Shown piece after piece: positions 34,233 through 43,313 of a DNA stretch of 64,000 nucleotides (positions within the stretch are counted from its first letter, which is position 1; each line of letters begins with the position of its first letter). Below the pieces are notes generated by a model. The model made no database searches, was not told the DNA's origin, and saw nothing but the letters and a program-made list of their open reading frames with translations. Source of the stretch: Vibrio metoecus (lineage in GTDB: Bacteria > Pseudomonadota > Gammaproteobacteria > Enterobacterales > Vibrionaceae); the NCBI RefSeq assembly GCF_009665255.1, contig NZ_CP035687.1, positions 434,001 through 498,000 of the forward strand. The letters are read 5' to 3'. Made by a program: the position numbers and the translations under genes.

Positions 34233-34270
34233 GAGTCAATTAAACACTTTGAGATGTGTCTAATTGACTC
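34233..34270. promoter_or_regulatory. Twin NorR-type sites in an inverted repeat
   Basis: GTCAATTAAAC (34235-34245) and GTCTAATTGAC (34258-34268) both fit the NorR core GT-N7-AC. The whole region is a wide palindrome (GAGTCAATTA ... TAATTGACTC). The position, 45-95 bases upstream of the hmp sigma-54 promoter and just before norR, suits enhancer binding and norR autorepression. Confidence 0.7.
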
Positions 34271-34305
34271 TACACTATCAAAAAATCCGAACTTAAGAAG
34301 CTAAG

Positions 34306-35898
34306 ATGCAAGAATTCTCACTAACCACTTTGTTAGAAATGACGGTTGGGCTCGCCAGCGGCGCGAATAACGAAGAGCGCTTCCACCGATTGTTGGATGC
34401 GGTGCGTAAAGCGGTCATTTGTGATTGTGTTGTCTTGATGTCACTGCAAAACGACACCTTAACACCACTGGCAATGCAAGGATTGACTCGTGATACCTTG
34501 GGTCGACGTTTTATGGTCAGTGAGCACCCAAGGTTGGCGCAGATTTGCAGTGCTGACCTGCCAGTGCGTTTTGCGGCAGATTGTCCACTTCCAGATCCTT
34601 TTGATGGCTTACTGCTTGATAGCGAAGATGATCTTCCAATGCACTCTTGCATGGGCTTACCACTGCATTTTGGCGACCAACTGCTGGGTATCTTGACGCT
34701 GGATAGCTTAAAACCGGATGCGTTTGATCATCTCTCCCCTCGCAGTTTAGAAATATTAGCGGCGATTGCCGCTGCCACATTGAAGATGGCTCTCACCTTC
34801 TCTGAGCTTGAGAACCAAGCCAAACAAACACAACAGCGCCTTGAAGAACTCAATGAAGAAGCTTGGAACCGAGACAGCATAGAGATCATTGGTAATAGTG
34901 GTCCAATGCTCGCCATGAAAGCGGATATTGATGTGGTTGCTCCCTCTCAATTCAATATTTTGATCCACGGTGAAACCGGTGTAGGTAAAGAATTGGTTGC
35001 GCGGACGATTCATCACCGTTCCAACCGCAAACGCCAACCACTGGTGTATGTTAACTGCGCCGCCATTCCCGAAAATTTGTTAGAAAGCGAACTGTTTGGC
35101 CATGTCAAAGGGGCATTTACGGGGGCAGACCGCGCGCGAATGGGTAAATTTGCTCTGGCCGATGGTGGCACGCTGTTTCTTGATGAAATCGGTGAGTTAC
35201 CACTGAGTGCCCAAAGCAAAATTTTGCGAGCACTGCAAAACCATGAAATTCAACCCGTTGGACAAGATCGTGTACAAACCGTTGACGTGCGTATTCTGGC
35301 GGCCACCAACCGAGACTTGAAAAAAGAGGTTGAAGCGGGTCGTTTTCGAGCTGACCTTTACCACAGATTGAGTGTTTACCCGATTTATGTGCCGCCACTG
35401 CGTGAACGCAAAGGCGACCTTTCTCTGCTGGCGGGATATTTCGTTGAACAAGCGAGACGTAAGCTGGGCATTACTCAACTTAAACTGCACGCCGAGGCGT
35501 TAAGTCAACTCATCCAATATCCTTGGCCGGGCAATGTTCGCGAACTGGAACATGTGATCAATCGAGCGGCACTCAAAGCAAAAGCACGCCAACGCGGACG
35601 CCCCGTAACGACACTCAAAGCCGAAGACGTGGGTGAATTACAAGGGCCAAGAGCGCCCTTGGTACCACAAACACCACAAGAGGATTTTGTGTTGAGTGAA
35701 GCACTTCAAGATTTGGGATTACGAGAAGCGACGGATGAATTTCAGCGCCATTTGATCAGCGAAACGTTAACCCAAGCCGACTTTAATTGGGCCGAAGCAG
35801 CACGCCGTTTACACACCGATCGTGCCAACCTCACTCGACTGGCGAAACGACTGGGGCTCAGTGTTTCACGCAGCCATGCGATTGAACGCTCACATTAA
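34306..35898 (+). CDS. norR: NO-responsive sigma-54 activator NorR
   Basis: The 530-residue enhancer-binding protein has an N-terminal GAF domain (about 20-170) that holds the NO-sensing iron in this family. An AAA+ domain (about 205-440) follows, with Walker A GETGVGKE near 222, the sigma-54 contact loop GAFTGA near 269, and Walker B DGGTLFLDEIGE. A Fis-type helix-turn-helix lies at the end (EAARRLHTDRANLTRLAKRL). It is divergent from hmp, its probable target. No norVW genes are visible in this window. Confidence 0.95.
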   Translation: MQEFSLTTLLEMTVGLASGANNEERFHRLLDAVRKAVICDCVVLMSLQNDTLTPLAMQGLTRDTLGRRFMVSEHPRLAQICSADLPVRFAADCPLPDPFDGLLLDSEDDLPMHSCMGLPLHFGDQLLGILTLDSLKPDAFDHLSPRSLEILAAIAAATLKMALTFSELENQAKQTQQRLEELNEEAWNRDSIEIIGNSGPMLAMKADIDVVAPSQFNILIHGETGVGKELVARTIHHRSNRKRQPLVYVNCAAIPENLLESELFGHVKGAFTGADRARMGKFALADGGTLFLDEIGELPLSAQSKILRALQNHEIQPVGQDRVQTVDVRILAATNRDLKKEVEAGRFRADLYHRLSVYPIYVPPLRERKGDLSLLAGYFVEQARRKLGITQLKLHAEALSQLIQYPWPGNVRELEHVINRAALKAKARQRGRPVTTLKAEDVGELQGPRAPLVPQTPQEDFVLSEALQDLGLREATDEFQRHLISETLTQADFNWAEAARRLHTDRANLTRLAKRLGLSVSRSHAIERSH

Positions 35899-36752
35899 CT
35901 CACTGGCGTGAGGCTCGGGCGTGGAAAAGCACGCTCGTACTCTTCCATAAAATCTTTACGGATCAACTGCTCCAATTGATTAGCTCGCTCCGTCGGGCAG
36001 AAAATCATAATGTGGACGATTTGCTCCCCTGCCGCTGAGCTACTGATTTCAATATGTGGCTCAGCACTTGGTAAATCGACCCCAGCATGACGCTCAATCA
36101 CGGTATTATATCGACGAGCCACCTCCATAAAATGCGCAAAGTGCTCATCAATTTTTTGGTGCAACACCGGTACCAAGGGGAAAAGGTTGACAAAATCCGG
36201 CACCACAATATTGAAGTTATGGAACACATAACGCTTCATAAAGTTAAGATTTTTCACGGGATAAGAGAAAAACATGCTGTTTGGCAAGGTCGCCGTTTTC
36301 CCTGTGTAATGGTATTGACCATGATGCAAATCAATCTCTTGAATCACGGTCGCCATCAGATTGTGTTCGATCACTTCACCACACAGTTTTCCCACTTCAA
36401 TCCAGTCACCAATACGAAATGAACGAGAGCTCGCGCGCTGAATCGATCCGGTAAAACATAAAATGATCTCTTTAGAAGCGACGACAATCGCGACCGCAAT
36501 CGCTGTCACTGAAAGGGCAAATTGGCTAATTTCTGATTGCCAAAGGATGAAAAGTGTCAGTAACGTAGCCGCAAATACACCATTTTTAGTGCGCGACATC
36601 CATTTACGTTGTTTTTCCGTGATGAGTGCAGCATCCCCTCGGATATGCTCTAACACAAGGCGGCGTACCGAAATCACACTCAATAAAATCAATGCACTAA
36701 ACAGCAGCTTATGTGTGAGCAGAAAATCAATCACTGTGCTCAGTTGTTCCAT
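35895..36752 (-). CDS. Mechanosensitive channel protein, MscS family
   Basis: The 285-residue protein has about three membrane segments (12-28, 60-80, 85-105). The MscS beta domain opens FRIGDWIEVGKLCGEVIEHN and runs on through TLPNSMFFSYPVKNLNF. A soluble C-terminal domain follows. The pore helix (LSVTAIAVAIVVASKEIIL) is shorter and less glycine/alanine-patterned than MscS of E. coli. It is probably a tension or osmotic safety valve (family knowledge). It converges with norR, overlapping by four bases. Confidence 0.85.
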   Translation of the reverse strand: MEQLSTVIDFLLTHKLLFSALILLSVISVRRLVLEHIRGDAALITEKQRKWMSRTKNGVFAATLLTLFILWQSEISQFALSVTAIAVAIVVASKEIILCFTGSIQRASSRSFRIGDWIEVGKLCGEVIEHNLMATVIQEIDLHHGQYHYTGKTATLPNSMFFSYPVKNLNFMKRYVFHNFNIVVPDFVNLFPLVPVLHQKIDEHFAHFMEVARRYNTVIERHAGVDLPSAEPHIEISSSAAGEQIVHIMIFCPTERANQLEQLIRKDFMEEYERAFPRPSLTPVS

Positions 36753-36921
36753 ATTCTTCTCCTACTACGGCTTAACCCGCCGCTTCGTTTGTTATGTGTT
36801 GCAAGGCGCGCCAATTTCACCATTGAACACCCTAACATGACAAGCGCAATCCCTAAACTCTTGGCTCTCTTACACAGGAAAACAATCACCACCACTAAAA
36901 GCGTGGTTTAGGGATGACAAT

Positions 36922-36946
36922 AAAAAAGCCGCTCAATGAGCGGCTC
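36922..36946 (-). terminator. Intrinsic terminator of pepT
   Basis: On the minus strand AGCCGCTC pairs with GAGCGGCT around three bases and is followed by six U, 17 bases after the pepT stop. Confidence 0.9.
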
Positions 36947-36962
36947 GTCTTAGCTAGATTGC

Positions 36963-38195
36963 TTATGGTCGATAATGCAGTGCTGTTTTCTCTGCCAGTT
37001 TCACAATCACTTGAACGGCAGCCTCCATTCCCTCGATCGTGATGAACTCATGAATACCGTGGAAATTGTAGCCTCCAGTGAAAATGTTGGGGCAAGGTAA
37101 CCCCATAAATGACAATCGAGCACCATCCGTACCACCACGAATGGGCTTAATTTTCGGTTCAACATCACAATCAATCATGGCTTGTTTTGCCAATTCAATG
37201 ATATGAGGATGAGGTTCCACCATCTCTTTCATGTTGGCATAGCTCTGTTCAAAACTGACTTCTATGCGACCTTTTTTAAGCTGGTGGTTTAACTCATCGA
37301 CTTTCGCCTGCATCAACGCTTCTCGCGCTTGTAAGCCACTCGCCTCAAAATCACGCAGAATGTACTTCAATTCCGATTTTGCCACGCCCATGGTCGCACT
37401 CGAAAGGTGATAGAACCCTTCATAGCCTTCTGTGTGTTGCGGGGTTTCGCTTTCTGGCATCATCAAAATAAATTGAGCAGCAATGTGCATCGCGTTAACC
37501 ATTTTGTCTTTCGCGGTACCCGGATGAACATTCACGCCATAACAAGTCACCGTCGCGGTTGCTGCATTGAAGTTTTCATACTCCAGCTCTCCAATTGGGC
37601 CACCATCAATGGTATACGCCCACTGTGCAGCAAACTTTTCGACATCAAAATGATTCGCACCGCGACCAATTTCCTCATCCGGAGTAAAAGCAATGGAAAT
37701 ATCGCCATGCGCAATAGAAGGATTCGCGAGCAACATTTCGATTGCGGTGATGATTTCGGCAATACCCGCTTTGTTATCGGCGCCCAGCAAGGTCGTACCA
37801 TCGGTCGTGATCAAGTTATAGCCATGCAGTAAATGCAGATCGGGATATTGGATCGGCGAGAGCACTTCATCCCCTTTACCGAGGGCAATATCGCCGCCTT
37901 GATAATCTTCAACGATTTGTGGTTTCACATTTTTACCGCTGGCATCGGGTGCGGTATCCATATGCGCAATAAATCCAATCGCGGGTACTGGATAATTCAC
38001 ATTGGACTTGAGTTTGGCCATCACGTAGCCATGTTCGTCCAGTGATACATCACTCAAACCTAACCCCCAAAGCTCGTCATACAGTGCTTGTGCAAAGACT
38101 TTTTGCCCAGTGGAACTTGGGCAATGGTGATTCTTAGGTTTAGATTGGGTATCAAATGTGACATAGCGCATAAAGCGCCCAACAAGATTTTTCAT
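36963..38195 (-). CDS. pepT: Peptidase T (tripeptidase)
   Basis: The 410-residue zinc metallopeptidase removes N-terminal residues from tripeptides. Metal and catalytic residues are visible: IAHMDTAPD, LGADNKAGIAEI, PDEEIGRG and YTIDGG. The C-terminal RGGTDGARLSFMGLPCPNIFTG is also family-typical. The start at 38195 (MKNLVGRFMRYVTFD) gives exactly the usual length; in-frame Mets further upstream add a hydrophobic stretch not seen in PepT. The ribosome site is weak. Confidence 0.94.
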   Translation of the reverse strand: MKNLVGRFMRYVTFDTQSKPKNHHCPSSTGQKVFAQALYDELWGLGLSDVSLDEHGYVMAKLKSNVNYPVPAIGFIAHMDTAPDASGKNVKPQIVEDYQGGDIALGKGDEVLSPIQYPDLHLLHGYNLITTDGTTLLGADNKAGIAEIITAIEMLLANPSIAHGDISIAFTPDEEIGRGANHFDVEKFAAQWAYTIDGGPIGELEYENFNAATATVTCYGVNVHPGTAKDKMVNAMHIAAQFILMMPESETPQHTEGYEGFYHLSSATMGVAKSELKYILRDFEASGLQAREALMQAKVDELNHQLKKGRIEVSFEQSYANMKEMVEPHPHIIELAKQAMIDCDVEPKIKPIRGGTDGARLSFMGLPCPNIFTGGYNFHGIHEFITIEGMEAAVQVIVKLAEKTALHYRP

Positions 38196-38419
38196 ATAGC
38201 AATACTCATCATTCAAATACGCAGCGCTGTTCAACAACGCTGAAAGGGTCATAAGCAGTGAATTGCATTCCATACTACGTATTCTTATTCGTGATGAGTT
38301 GTTACAAATCAGTTTTTCACCGATTAATCATAACGAGCTGTCATTCCTCATTTAAAAAGCGGCCACCGAGCACTACTGTGCATATTTTGTTACCTTTCTT
38401 TAGGCTTAGAGATGACAAC

Positions 38420-38445
38420 AAAAAGCCTACCCGAGGGTAGGCTTA
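38420..38445 (-). terminator. Intrinsic terminator of nupC
   Basis: On the minus strand AAGCCTACCC pairs with GGGTAGGCTT, followed by U residues, about 55 bases after the nupC stop codon. Confidence 0.88.
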
Positions 38446-38498
38446 AGATATGCCAACACATTCAATTACGGCTAGCTACAACCGTGATGATAACGTGC

Positions 38499-39707
38499 TT
38501 AAAGAGCGATAAATAGCCCAGCTAAGCAAGCACTCATTAGGTTTGCTAATGTTCCCGCAATGACCGCTTTAATCCCAAGGTTGGCGACTTCTGAGCGGCG
38601 CTCAGGAGCGATCACACCAATCGAACCAAGTTGAATCGCGATCGATCCAATGTTGGCAAAACCACATAGGGCGAATGTGATGATCACTTGGCTATGTTCA
38701 GAAAGCAGAGCTTTATGCTCAACAAAGTCGATGAAAGCGACAAACTCATTCATTACGACTTTTTGACCAATGTATGAACCAGCCGCTAACACTTCATGGC
38801 TTGGAATGCCAATCACCCATGCCAGTGGAGCAAATAAGTAACCAAACAGTGCTTGTAGCGAAATGCCACTAAAACCAATCAAATCACCGAGATTTTCAAG
38901 GCCCGTATTCACCATCGCGATCACACTGACGAAAGCAATCAACATAGTACCGACGGCAACTGCCACTTTCATACCGTTCATCGCACCGCTGGCAAGAGCA
39001 TCAATCAAGTTGCTTTCTTGCGCTTTATCCAATGCCACTTGGCTTTGATCAATCGGCGTACCACGTTCTGGTACAATAATTTTCGCCATCATCAAACTGC
39101 CAGGAGCCGCCATGAAACTTGCTGCGATCAAGTATTTCAGCTCAACGCCTAAACCGGCATAACCACCCAATACGGAACCAGCAACAGAAGCCATTCCCCC
39201 TGCCATTACTGCAAACAGTTCTGAACGAGTCATATTAGCGAGAAATGGACGAACCAAAAGTGGCGACTCACCTTGTGAAAGGAAGATGTTACCCGTAGCC
39301 ACCAGAGATTCCGCTTTGCTCGTACCTAAAAAACGTTGAATTCCACCACCAATTAGGGCAATCACTTTTTGCATCACACCTAGATAGTACAAAGCAGAAA
39401 TCAGCGCACTGAAGAAAATGATGATAGGCAGTACACGAATCGCAAAAATAAAGCCTGTATCTGCTAAATCGCCAAACAAGAAGCGAATCCCAATATCCGC
39501 AAAGCTCAGCAAGCCAGAAACACCATTACTTAAACTGCTCAGTGCCGCTTGTCCCCATGGGAAATAAAGCACTAATGCTGCGAAACCAATTTGCAACAAT
39601 AAAGCGCGAGAAACCGTTTTCCAATTAATCGCGCTGCGGCTTTCAGAAAGCAGATACGCGCATAAGATCAGTACCGAAACACCGATGATTCCAAACAAAA
39701 TCGCCAT
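38499..39707 (-). CDS. nupC: Concentrative nucleoside transporter, NupC family
   Basis: The 402-residue inner-membrane protein takes up nucleosides with a cation. Hallmarks of the family are the region FLSQGESPLLVRPFLANMTRSE near residue 150, MASVAGSVLGGY and FALCGFANIGSIAIQLG near the end. These form the nucleoside and cation site. There are about eight to ten membrane segments. The leader of more than 200 bases contains a PurR/CytR-like dyad, so purine or nucleoside control is expected. It is followed by its own terminator. Confidence 0.93.
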   Translation of the reverse strand: MAILFGIIGVSVLILCAYLLSESRSAINWKTVSRALLLQIGFAALVLYFPWGQAALSSLSNGVSGLLSFADIGIRFLFGDLADTGFIFAIRVLPIIIFFSALISALYYLGVMQKVIALIGGGIQRFLGTSKAESLVATGNIFLSQGESPLLVRPFLANMTRSELFAVMAGGMASVAGSVLGGYAGLGVELKYLIAASFMAAPGSLMMAKIIVPERGTPIDQSQVALDKAQESNLIDALASGAMNGMKVAVAVGTMLIAFVSVIAMVNTGLENLGDLIGFSGISLQALFGYLFAPLAWVIGIPSHEVLAAGSYIGQKVVMNEFVAFIDFVEHKALLSEHSQVIITFALCGFANIGSIAIQLGSIGVIAPERRSEVANLGIKAVIAGTLANLMSACLAGLFIAL

Positions 39708-39909
39708 AATTTACCTAGAAAAATGTGAGTAAAAACAGGGTATCCCAATGGCTTGGTCAAGGTGTAGGCAGAGAGGGCTGCGAAAAGAGAGAATAAAAAA
39801 TTCATTGCTCACTCGCCATCAACGTCAACAGACACAAGCTTTGGAATTAGCTGGTCCTGTCCTTGGGGTCATTCACATTTCCTTGTGACGGCTTGTACTG
39901 GCAGAGCAA

Positions 39910-39985
39910 CCGGCTCTTAGCCGGGCGGAAAGTATAACGATAAAAAAATGAGTTTCATCACATTTTTTCACGCAAACGTTTATTT
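39910..39985 (-). promoter_or_regulatory. nupC promoter region with PurR/CytR-like dyad
   Basis: ACGCAAACGTTTATTT (39970-39985) matches the PurR operator ACGCAAACGTTTNCGT on the left arm. The -10-like TATACT is at 39936-39931 (minus strand), and TGTGATGAAACTCATT (39962-39947) looks like a CRP half-site pair. A small perfect hairpin CCGGCT-AAG-AGCCGG lies at 39924-39910, at the predicted start of the leader. Individual sites are tentative. Confidence 0.45.
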
Positions 39986-40169
39986 GTGGCATTTTTCCTT
40001 CAACACCACAACCAATGATGAATTCACAGTGCTGTGACTCTAGATCAACACAGGTCAATCATACGCCCACCTATTGAATGGAACGCATATCACAATGTTG
40101 CATTCTTTTATCGATTAGTCACAAAACAATCTGGCATAAGCGCAAAAATCGACCTAATTTAAATTGAAT

Positions 40170-40253
40170 TGAATTGTATTTAACGAATAACCATTACTAA
40201 CAACGTCAGTGTCAACGCCTCACGCGTTTCTTCGAAGCCGTGAGGCTTTTTTT
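40170..40253 (+). ncRNA. Candidate small RNA ending in an orphan intrinsic terminator
   Basis: GCCTCACG (40217-40224) pairs with CGTGAGGC (40239-40246) and is followed by seven T. There is no plus-strand gene for more than 2 kb upstream, and the minus-strand nupC leader is unrelated. The terminator therefore probably ends a short plus-strand transcript starting somewhere in 40050-40180, or belongs to a leader of the gene at 40382. The 5' limit given is a guess. Confidence 0.4.
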
Positions 40254-40381
40254 CAGCTCCACTTCACTTTTTGCGCATTTTTCACACAAGAAAATACAAC
40301 GCACCGCCCCTAAAGTTGGCCGATACCGTTATGATGAACAGAGCTCATCAATTGGAACCCACACTGGCGAAGGAGAGTACG

Positions 40382-41035
40382 ATGCACAAGTTAACGATTG
40401 ATCTTGTCTCGGATGTTGTCTGCCCTTGGTGTGTCATTGGCTACTTTAGGTTAAACCAAGCGCTATCCAGATTACCAAACATTGAAGCAACGCTCAGATG
40501 GCATCCCTACGAACTGAACCCGAGGTTGGCGAGCGGAGGGGAAAACCTGCGTGAGCATCTTGCGAAAAAATACGGTACGAATGTCGAAGCGAGTCAACAA
40601 GCCAGAAATACCTTAACGGAACTGGGTAAAGAGGTCGGTTTTGAATTCCACTTTTTTGACCAGATGCGGATTTACAATACGCGCAAAGCTCACCAATTAC
40701 TCCTATGGGCCAATCAGCAAGACAAACAATTGCCACTAAAACTCGCTCTGTGGCGTGCTTATTTTCAGCAAGGAAAAGCGATTGATGAAGATGAGGTGTT
40801 GCTTGAGGTTGCCGAAACTGCCGGTTTGGAACGTACAGCCTGCCAACAAATTCTAAGTGATGAATCTTGGGCCAAAGCCGTTGCCAATACTGAGCAACAG
40901 TGGCTGCAAGCCAGCATTCACGCCGTACCCACATTAATTATTGAGCAGAAATATTTAATCTCTGGTGCACAAACCAGTGATATTTTGTTTGATGTGCTGC
41001 AGCGGCTTACCGCAAAAACGGAACATGGCCATTAG
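40382..41035 (+). CDS. DsbA-family FrnE-like thiol oxidoreductase
   Basis: The 217-residue protein has a DsbA-like thioredoxin fold with active-site CPWC near residue 13 (DVVCPWCVIGYFRL). It has an all-helical insert and a C-terminal cis-Pro loop (HAVPTLIIEQKYLISGAQ). There is no signal peptide, so it is cytoplasmic, as for FrnE and 2-hydroxychromene-2-carboxylate isomerase relatives. An AAGGAGAG site four bases before the ATG at 40382 sets the start, excluding longer in-frame readings. The substrate is unknown; oxidative-stress roles are reported for FrnE homologues. Confidence 0.88.
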   Translation: MHKLTIDLVSDVVCPWCVIGYFRLNQALSRLPNIEATLRWHPYELNPRLASGGENLREHLAKKYGTNVEASQQARNTLTELGKEVGFEFHFFDQMRIYNTRKAHQLLLWANQQDKQLPLKLALWRAYFQQGKAIDEDEVLLEVAETAGLERTACQQILSDESWAKAVANTEQQWLQASIHAVPTLIIEQKYLISGAQTSDILFDVLQRLTAKTEHGH

Positions 41036-41087
41036 CGAATCTGACTAGCTTTAACGTGATTGACTAAACATTTATCCACAGAGAGAA

Positions 41088-41110
41088 ATCGAGCCGCAAA
41101 GCGGCTCGAT
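41088..41110. terminator. Hairpin between convergent genes
   Basis: ATCGAGCCGC pairs with GCGGCTCGAT around AAA. Weak U content on either strand suggests a partial or bidirectional terminator for the FrnE-like gene and the 66-residue gene. Confidence 0.55.
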
Positions 41111-41136
41111 AAATTCATAGCAAAATGTTATTCAAC

Positions 41137-41337
41137 CTAGTGAATTGGCGTTTCAGCTTTCACGTAGTATTGACCAAAATAGGCTTCAAGCACCTCAGGG
41201 GTCAGCTTCCCTTCCGCTTCCAACTGCTTGAGTTTTTCTGCAATCGCTTTTTGCTCTTCCAAACTGGGCAGTTTAGCTTCCGGCTCATCAGCCACCTGCT
41301 GAGACATCAACTCCAGTTCTTTTTCGAAATCGTTCAT
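41137..41337 (-). CDS. Small acidic protein, function unknown
   Basis: A 66-residue soluble protein rich in Glu and Lys, predicted mostly helical (PSLEEQKAIAEKLKQLEAEG). It has no signal or membrane segment. The ATG at 41337 has a weak AAAGAG site. It lies 59 bases after the chemoreceptor gene on the same strand, so it may be the distal gene of that transcript. I do not recognise a family. Confidence 0.6.
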   Translation of the reverse strand: MNDFEKELELMSQQVADEPEAKLPSLEEQKAIAEKLKQLEAEGKLTPEVLEAYFGQYYVKAETPIH

Positions 41338-41396
41338 CACTCTTTACCTACTTGGTTTTTACTGGCCGGAAGTGTAACCAACTCCCGGCGAGGTTG

Positions 41397-43313
41397 CTAG
41401 AGTTTAAAGTTACCCACCATTTTGTCTAACCGCCCTGAAAGCTCACGCAAGGATTTACTTGCATCCGCCAGCTCTTGCGCCGTGCTAGTAGTGACTTCAT
41501 TGATGGCGTTAATCTCTTCAATATTTTGGTTGATGGTGTGCACTACTGTCGATTGCTCTTCTGTTGCCGTCGCCACTTGGGTATTACGATCCGAAATATC
41601 ATGAATGCGATCAGAAATACTCATCAGTACATTAACCGCCTCATCAGAAGAGGCCACTCCTTGATGAGTAATCGCTTTACCTGCATCCATTGCCGATACC
41701 GCATTCTTGGCATCTGTTTGCAACTGATTGATCATTTTCTGAATTTCTTCGGTCGATGCGGCGGTACGGCTTGCCAAATTGCGGACTTCATCTGCCACAA
41801 CAGCAAAACCACGCCCTTGATCCCCAGCACGCGCCGCTTCAATCGCCGCATTCAGTGCCAACAAGTTGGTTTGCTCCGAAATGCCACGAATTGCATCCAA
41901 AATTGACCCAATCTCTTGCGTCGTTGAAGCCAATTGCTCCACCACTTTACCAGTGTTTTCTATATCCACGGCTAAGCGACTGATCGCATCTTTCGCCTTA
42001 TTTACCACATTACGCCCTTGATCCGCATTGCCGGATGCTTGATTGGCCGTTTCTGCCGCCGTCGCCGCATTAGAAGCAATTTCACTGATGGTCGCGCCCA
42101 TTTGGTTAATCGCCGTAACCACTTGAATGGTCTGATCACGCTGCTGTTGGCTATTATCATGGGTGACTAACGCCTTGCGTGATACCCCTTCTGCAGCGAC
42201 TTGTAACTCGCGACTGGTTTGTGCCACATCTTTAATCGATTGATGGATCTTTTCAATAAAACCATTGAAGCCCTTTGAAAGCTGAGCAATTTCATCATTG
42301 CCTTTCACTTCAATGCGTTGTGATAAATCTCCATCACCTTTGCCTAAATCGGTAAAGCGTTTGGCAATTTGGTTAATCGGGGTTGCAATGCTGTTAGCAA
42401 GAAAGATCCCCATCACGATGAAAATACCCGCCACCACGAGAGTCGTCAGCATCATACGCTGCGCAACCGCATCCAATTCCGCAAAAACCTCATGCACAGG
42501 TACGGTACCAACTAAGAACCAATCCATGCTCTCAATGTAGAGGCTCGCGACCATTACCTCTTCGCCTTGATATTCAGCAGAAATCAAATTAAATCCATTT
42601 TTGTTGAGTAACGCACTTGCCGCAGAACCATAGATTTTCTGCAAATTGGATTTGACCTGCTCTTTTTGGCGATGAATTTGTACATCCCCTTGGGCATTGG
42701 TTAAAAACACAAAGCCCGTGTCCTCAATTTTAAAGCTGTTCAGTAGTCGCACCATATCATCCATGGATTTCGACATACCCGACATGGTGTCGCCATTCAC
42801 CAACTGGTAGTTGGCAAACATTTTCACTTCCCCATTCGCTTCTTGAAACATGCTCACCATGGTCGGTTTACCTGAGTTGGTAAAACCAAAAAACCAACCA
42901 TCTTGCTGCTGATTCAGTTGTCGCAAAAAGCCATTTTGGTTCCAGTAGTAGGCCGTTTTGCGGTTTGCCACGGAAGCATCATTCAGTTTGTATTGATCAC
43001 GCAAATTATTCAGTTGCTTAATCAATAGGGCCTCTGTTGCAGGATCTCTCTCTGTACTTGAAATGGCTTGCTGAACAAACTCATTACTGGCAATTTGCTG
43101 TGCCGACGCCAACAGTTGAATAACCTGATGGTCAATATCCGTTTTAATTAAATTCAAAATATTGGGCAGTTCCAAATCGATCAAACGATGCTCTTGAACT
43201 TCTCGTGCCTGACGTTGTGCCATTACCCCAACAATCAGGGTGGATGCCAACACGGCAAAAGTGACGCCTAACACAACCTTTTGTTTGATACTCATTTGAT
43301 GCAGCTTGAACAT
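41397..43313 (-). CDS. Methyl-accepting chemotaxis protein with Cache-type sensor
   Basis: The 638-residue chemoreceptor has membrane helices at about 12-32 and 290-310, framing a periplasmic region with double Cache (PDC) character (YKLNDASVANRKTAYYWNQNG, GFVFLTNAQGDVQIHRQ). HAMP starts near ANSIATPINQIAKRFTDLGKGDGDLS. The signalling tip EQTNLLALNAAIEAARAG is present. No C-terminal CheR-docking pentapeptide. Cache domains often bind amino acids or carboxylates; the ligand here is unknown. Confidence 0.92.
   Translation of the reverse strand: MFKLHQMSIKQKVVLGVTFAVLASTLIVGVMAQRQAREVQEHRLIDLELPNILNLIKTDIDHQVIQLLASAQQIASNEFVQQAISSTERDPATEALLIKQLNNLRDQYKLNDASVANRKTAYYWNQNGFLRQLNQQQDGWFFGFTNSGKPTMVSMFQEANGEVKMFANYQLVNGDTMSGMSKSMDDMVRLLNSFKIEDTGFVFLTNAQGDVQIHRQKEQVKSNLQKIYGSAASALLNKNGFNLISAEYQGEEVMVASLYIESMDWFLVGTVPVHEVFAELDAVAQRMMLTTLVVAGIFIVMGIFLANSIATPINQIAKRFTDLGKGDGDLSQRIEVKGNDEIAQLSKGFNGFIEKIHQSIKDVAQTSRELQVAAEGVSRKALVTHDNSQQQRDQTIQVVTAINQMGATISEIASNAATAAETANQASGNADQGRNVVNKAKDAISRLAVDIENTGKVVEQLASTTQEIGSILDAIRGISEQTNLLALNAAIEAARAGDQGRGFAVVADEVRNLASRTAASTEEIQKMINQLQTDAKNAVSAMDAGKAITHQGVASSDEAVNVLMSISDRIHDISDRNTQVATATEEQSTVVHTINQNIEEINAINEVTTSTAQELADASKSLRELSGRLDKMVGNFKL

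Noticed and set aside
37407..37832. A 141-codon frame opposite pepT
   Set aside because: Shadow of pepT; no ribosome site and biased composition from the real gene.
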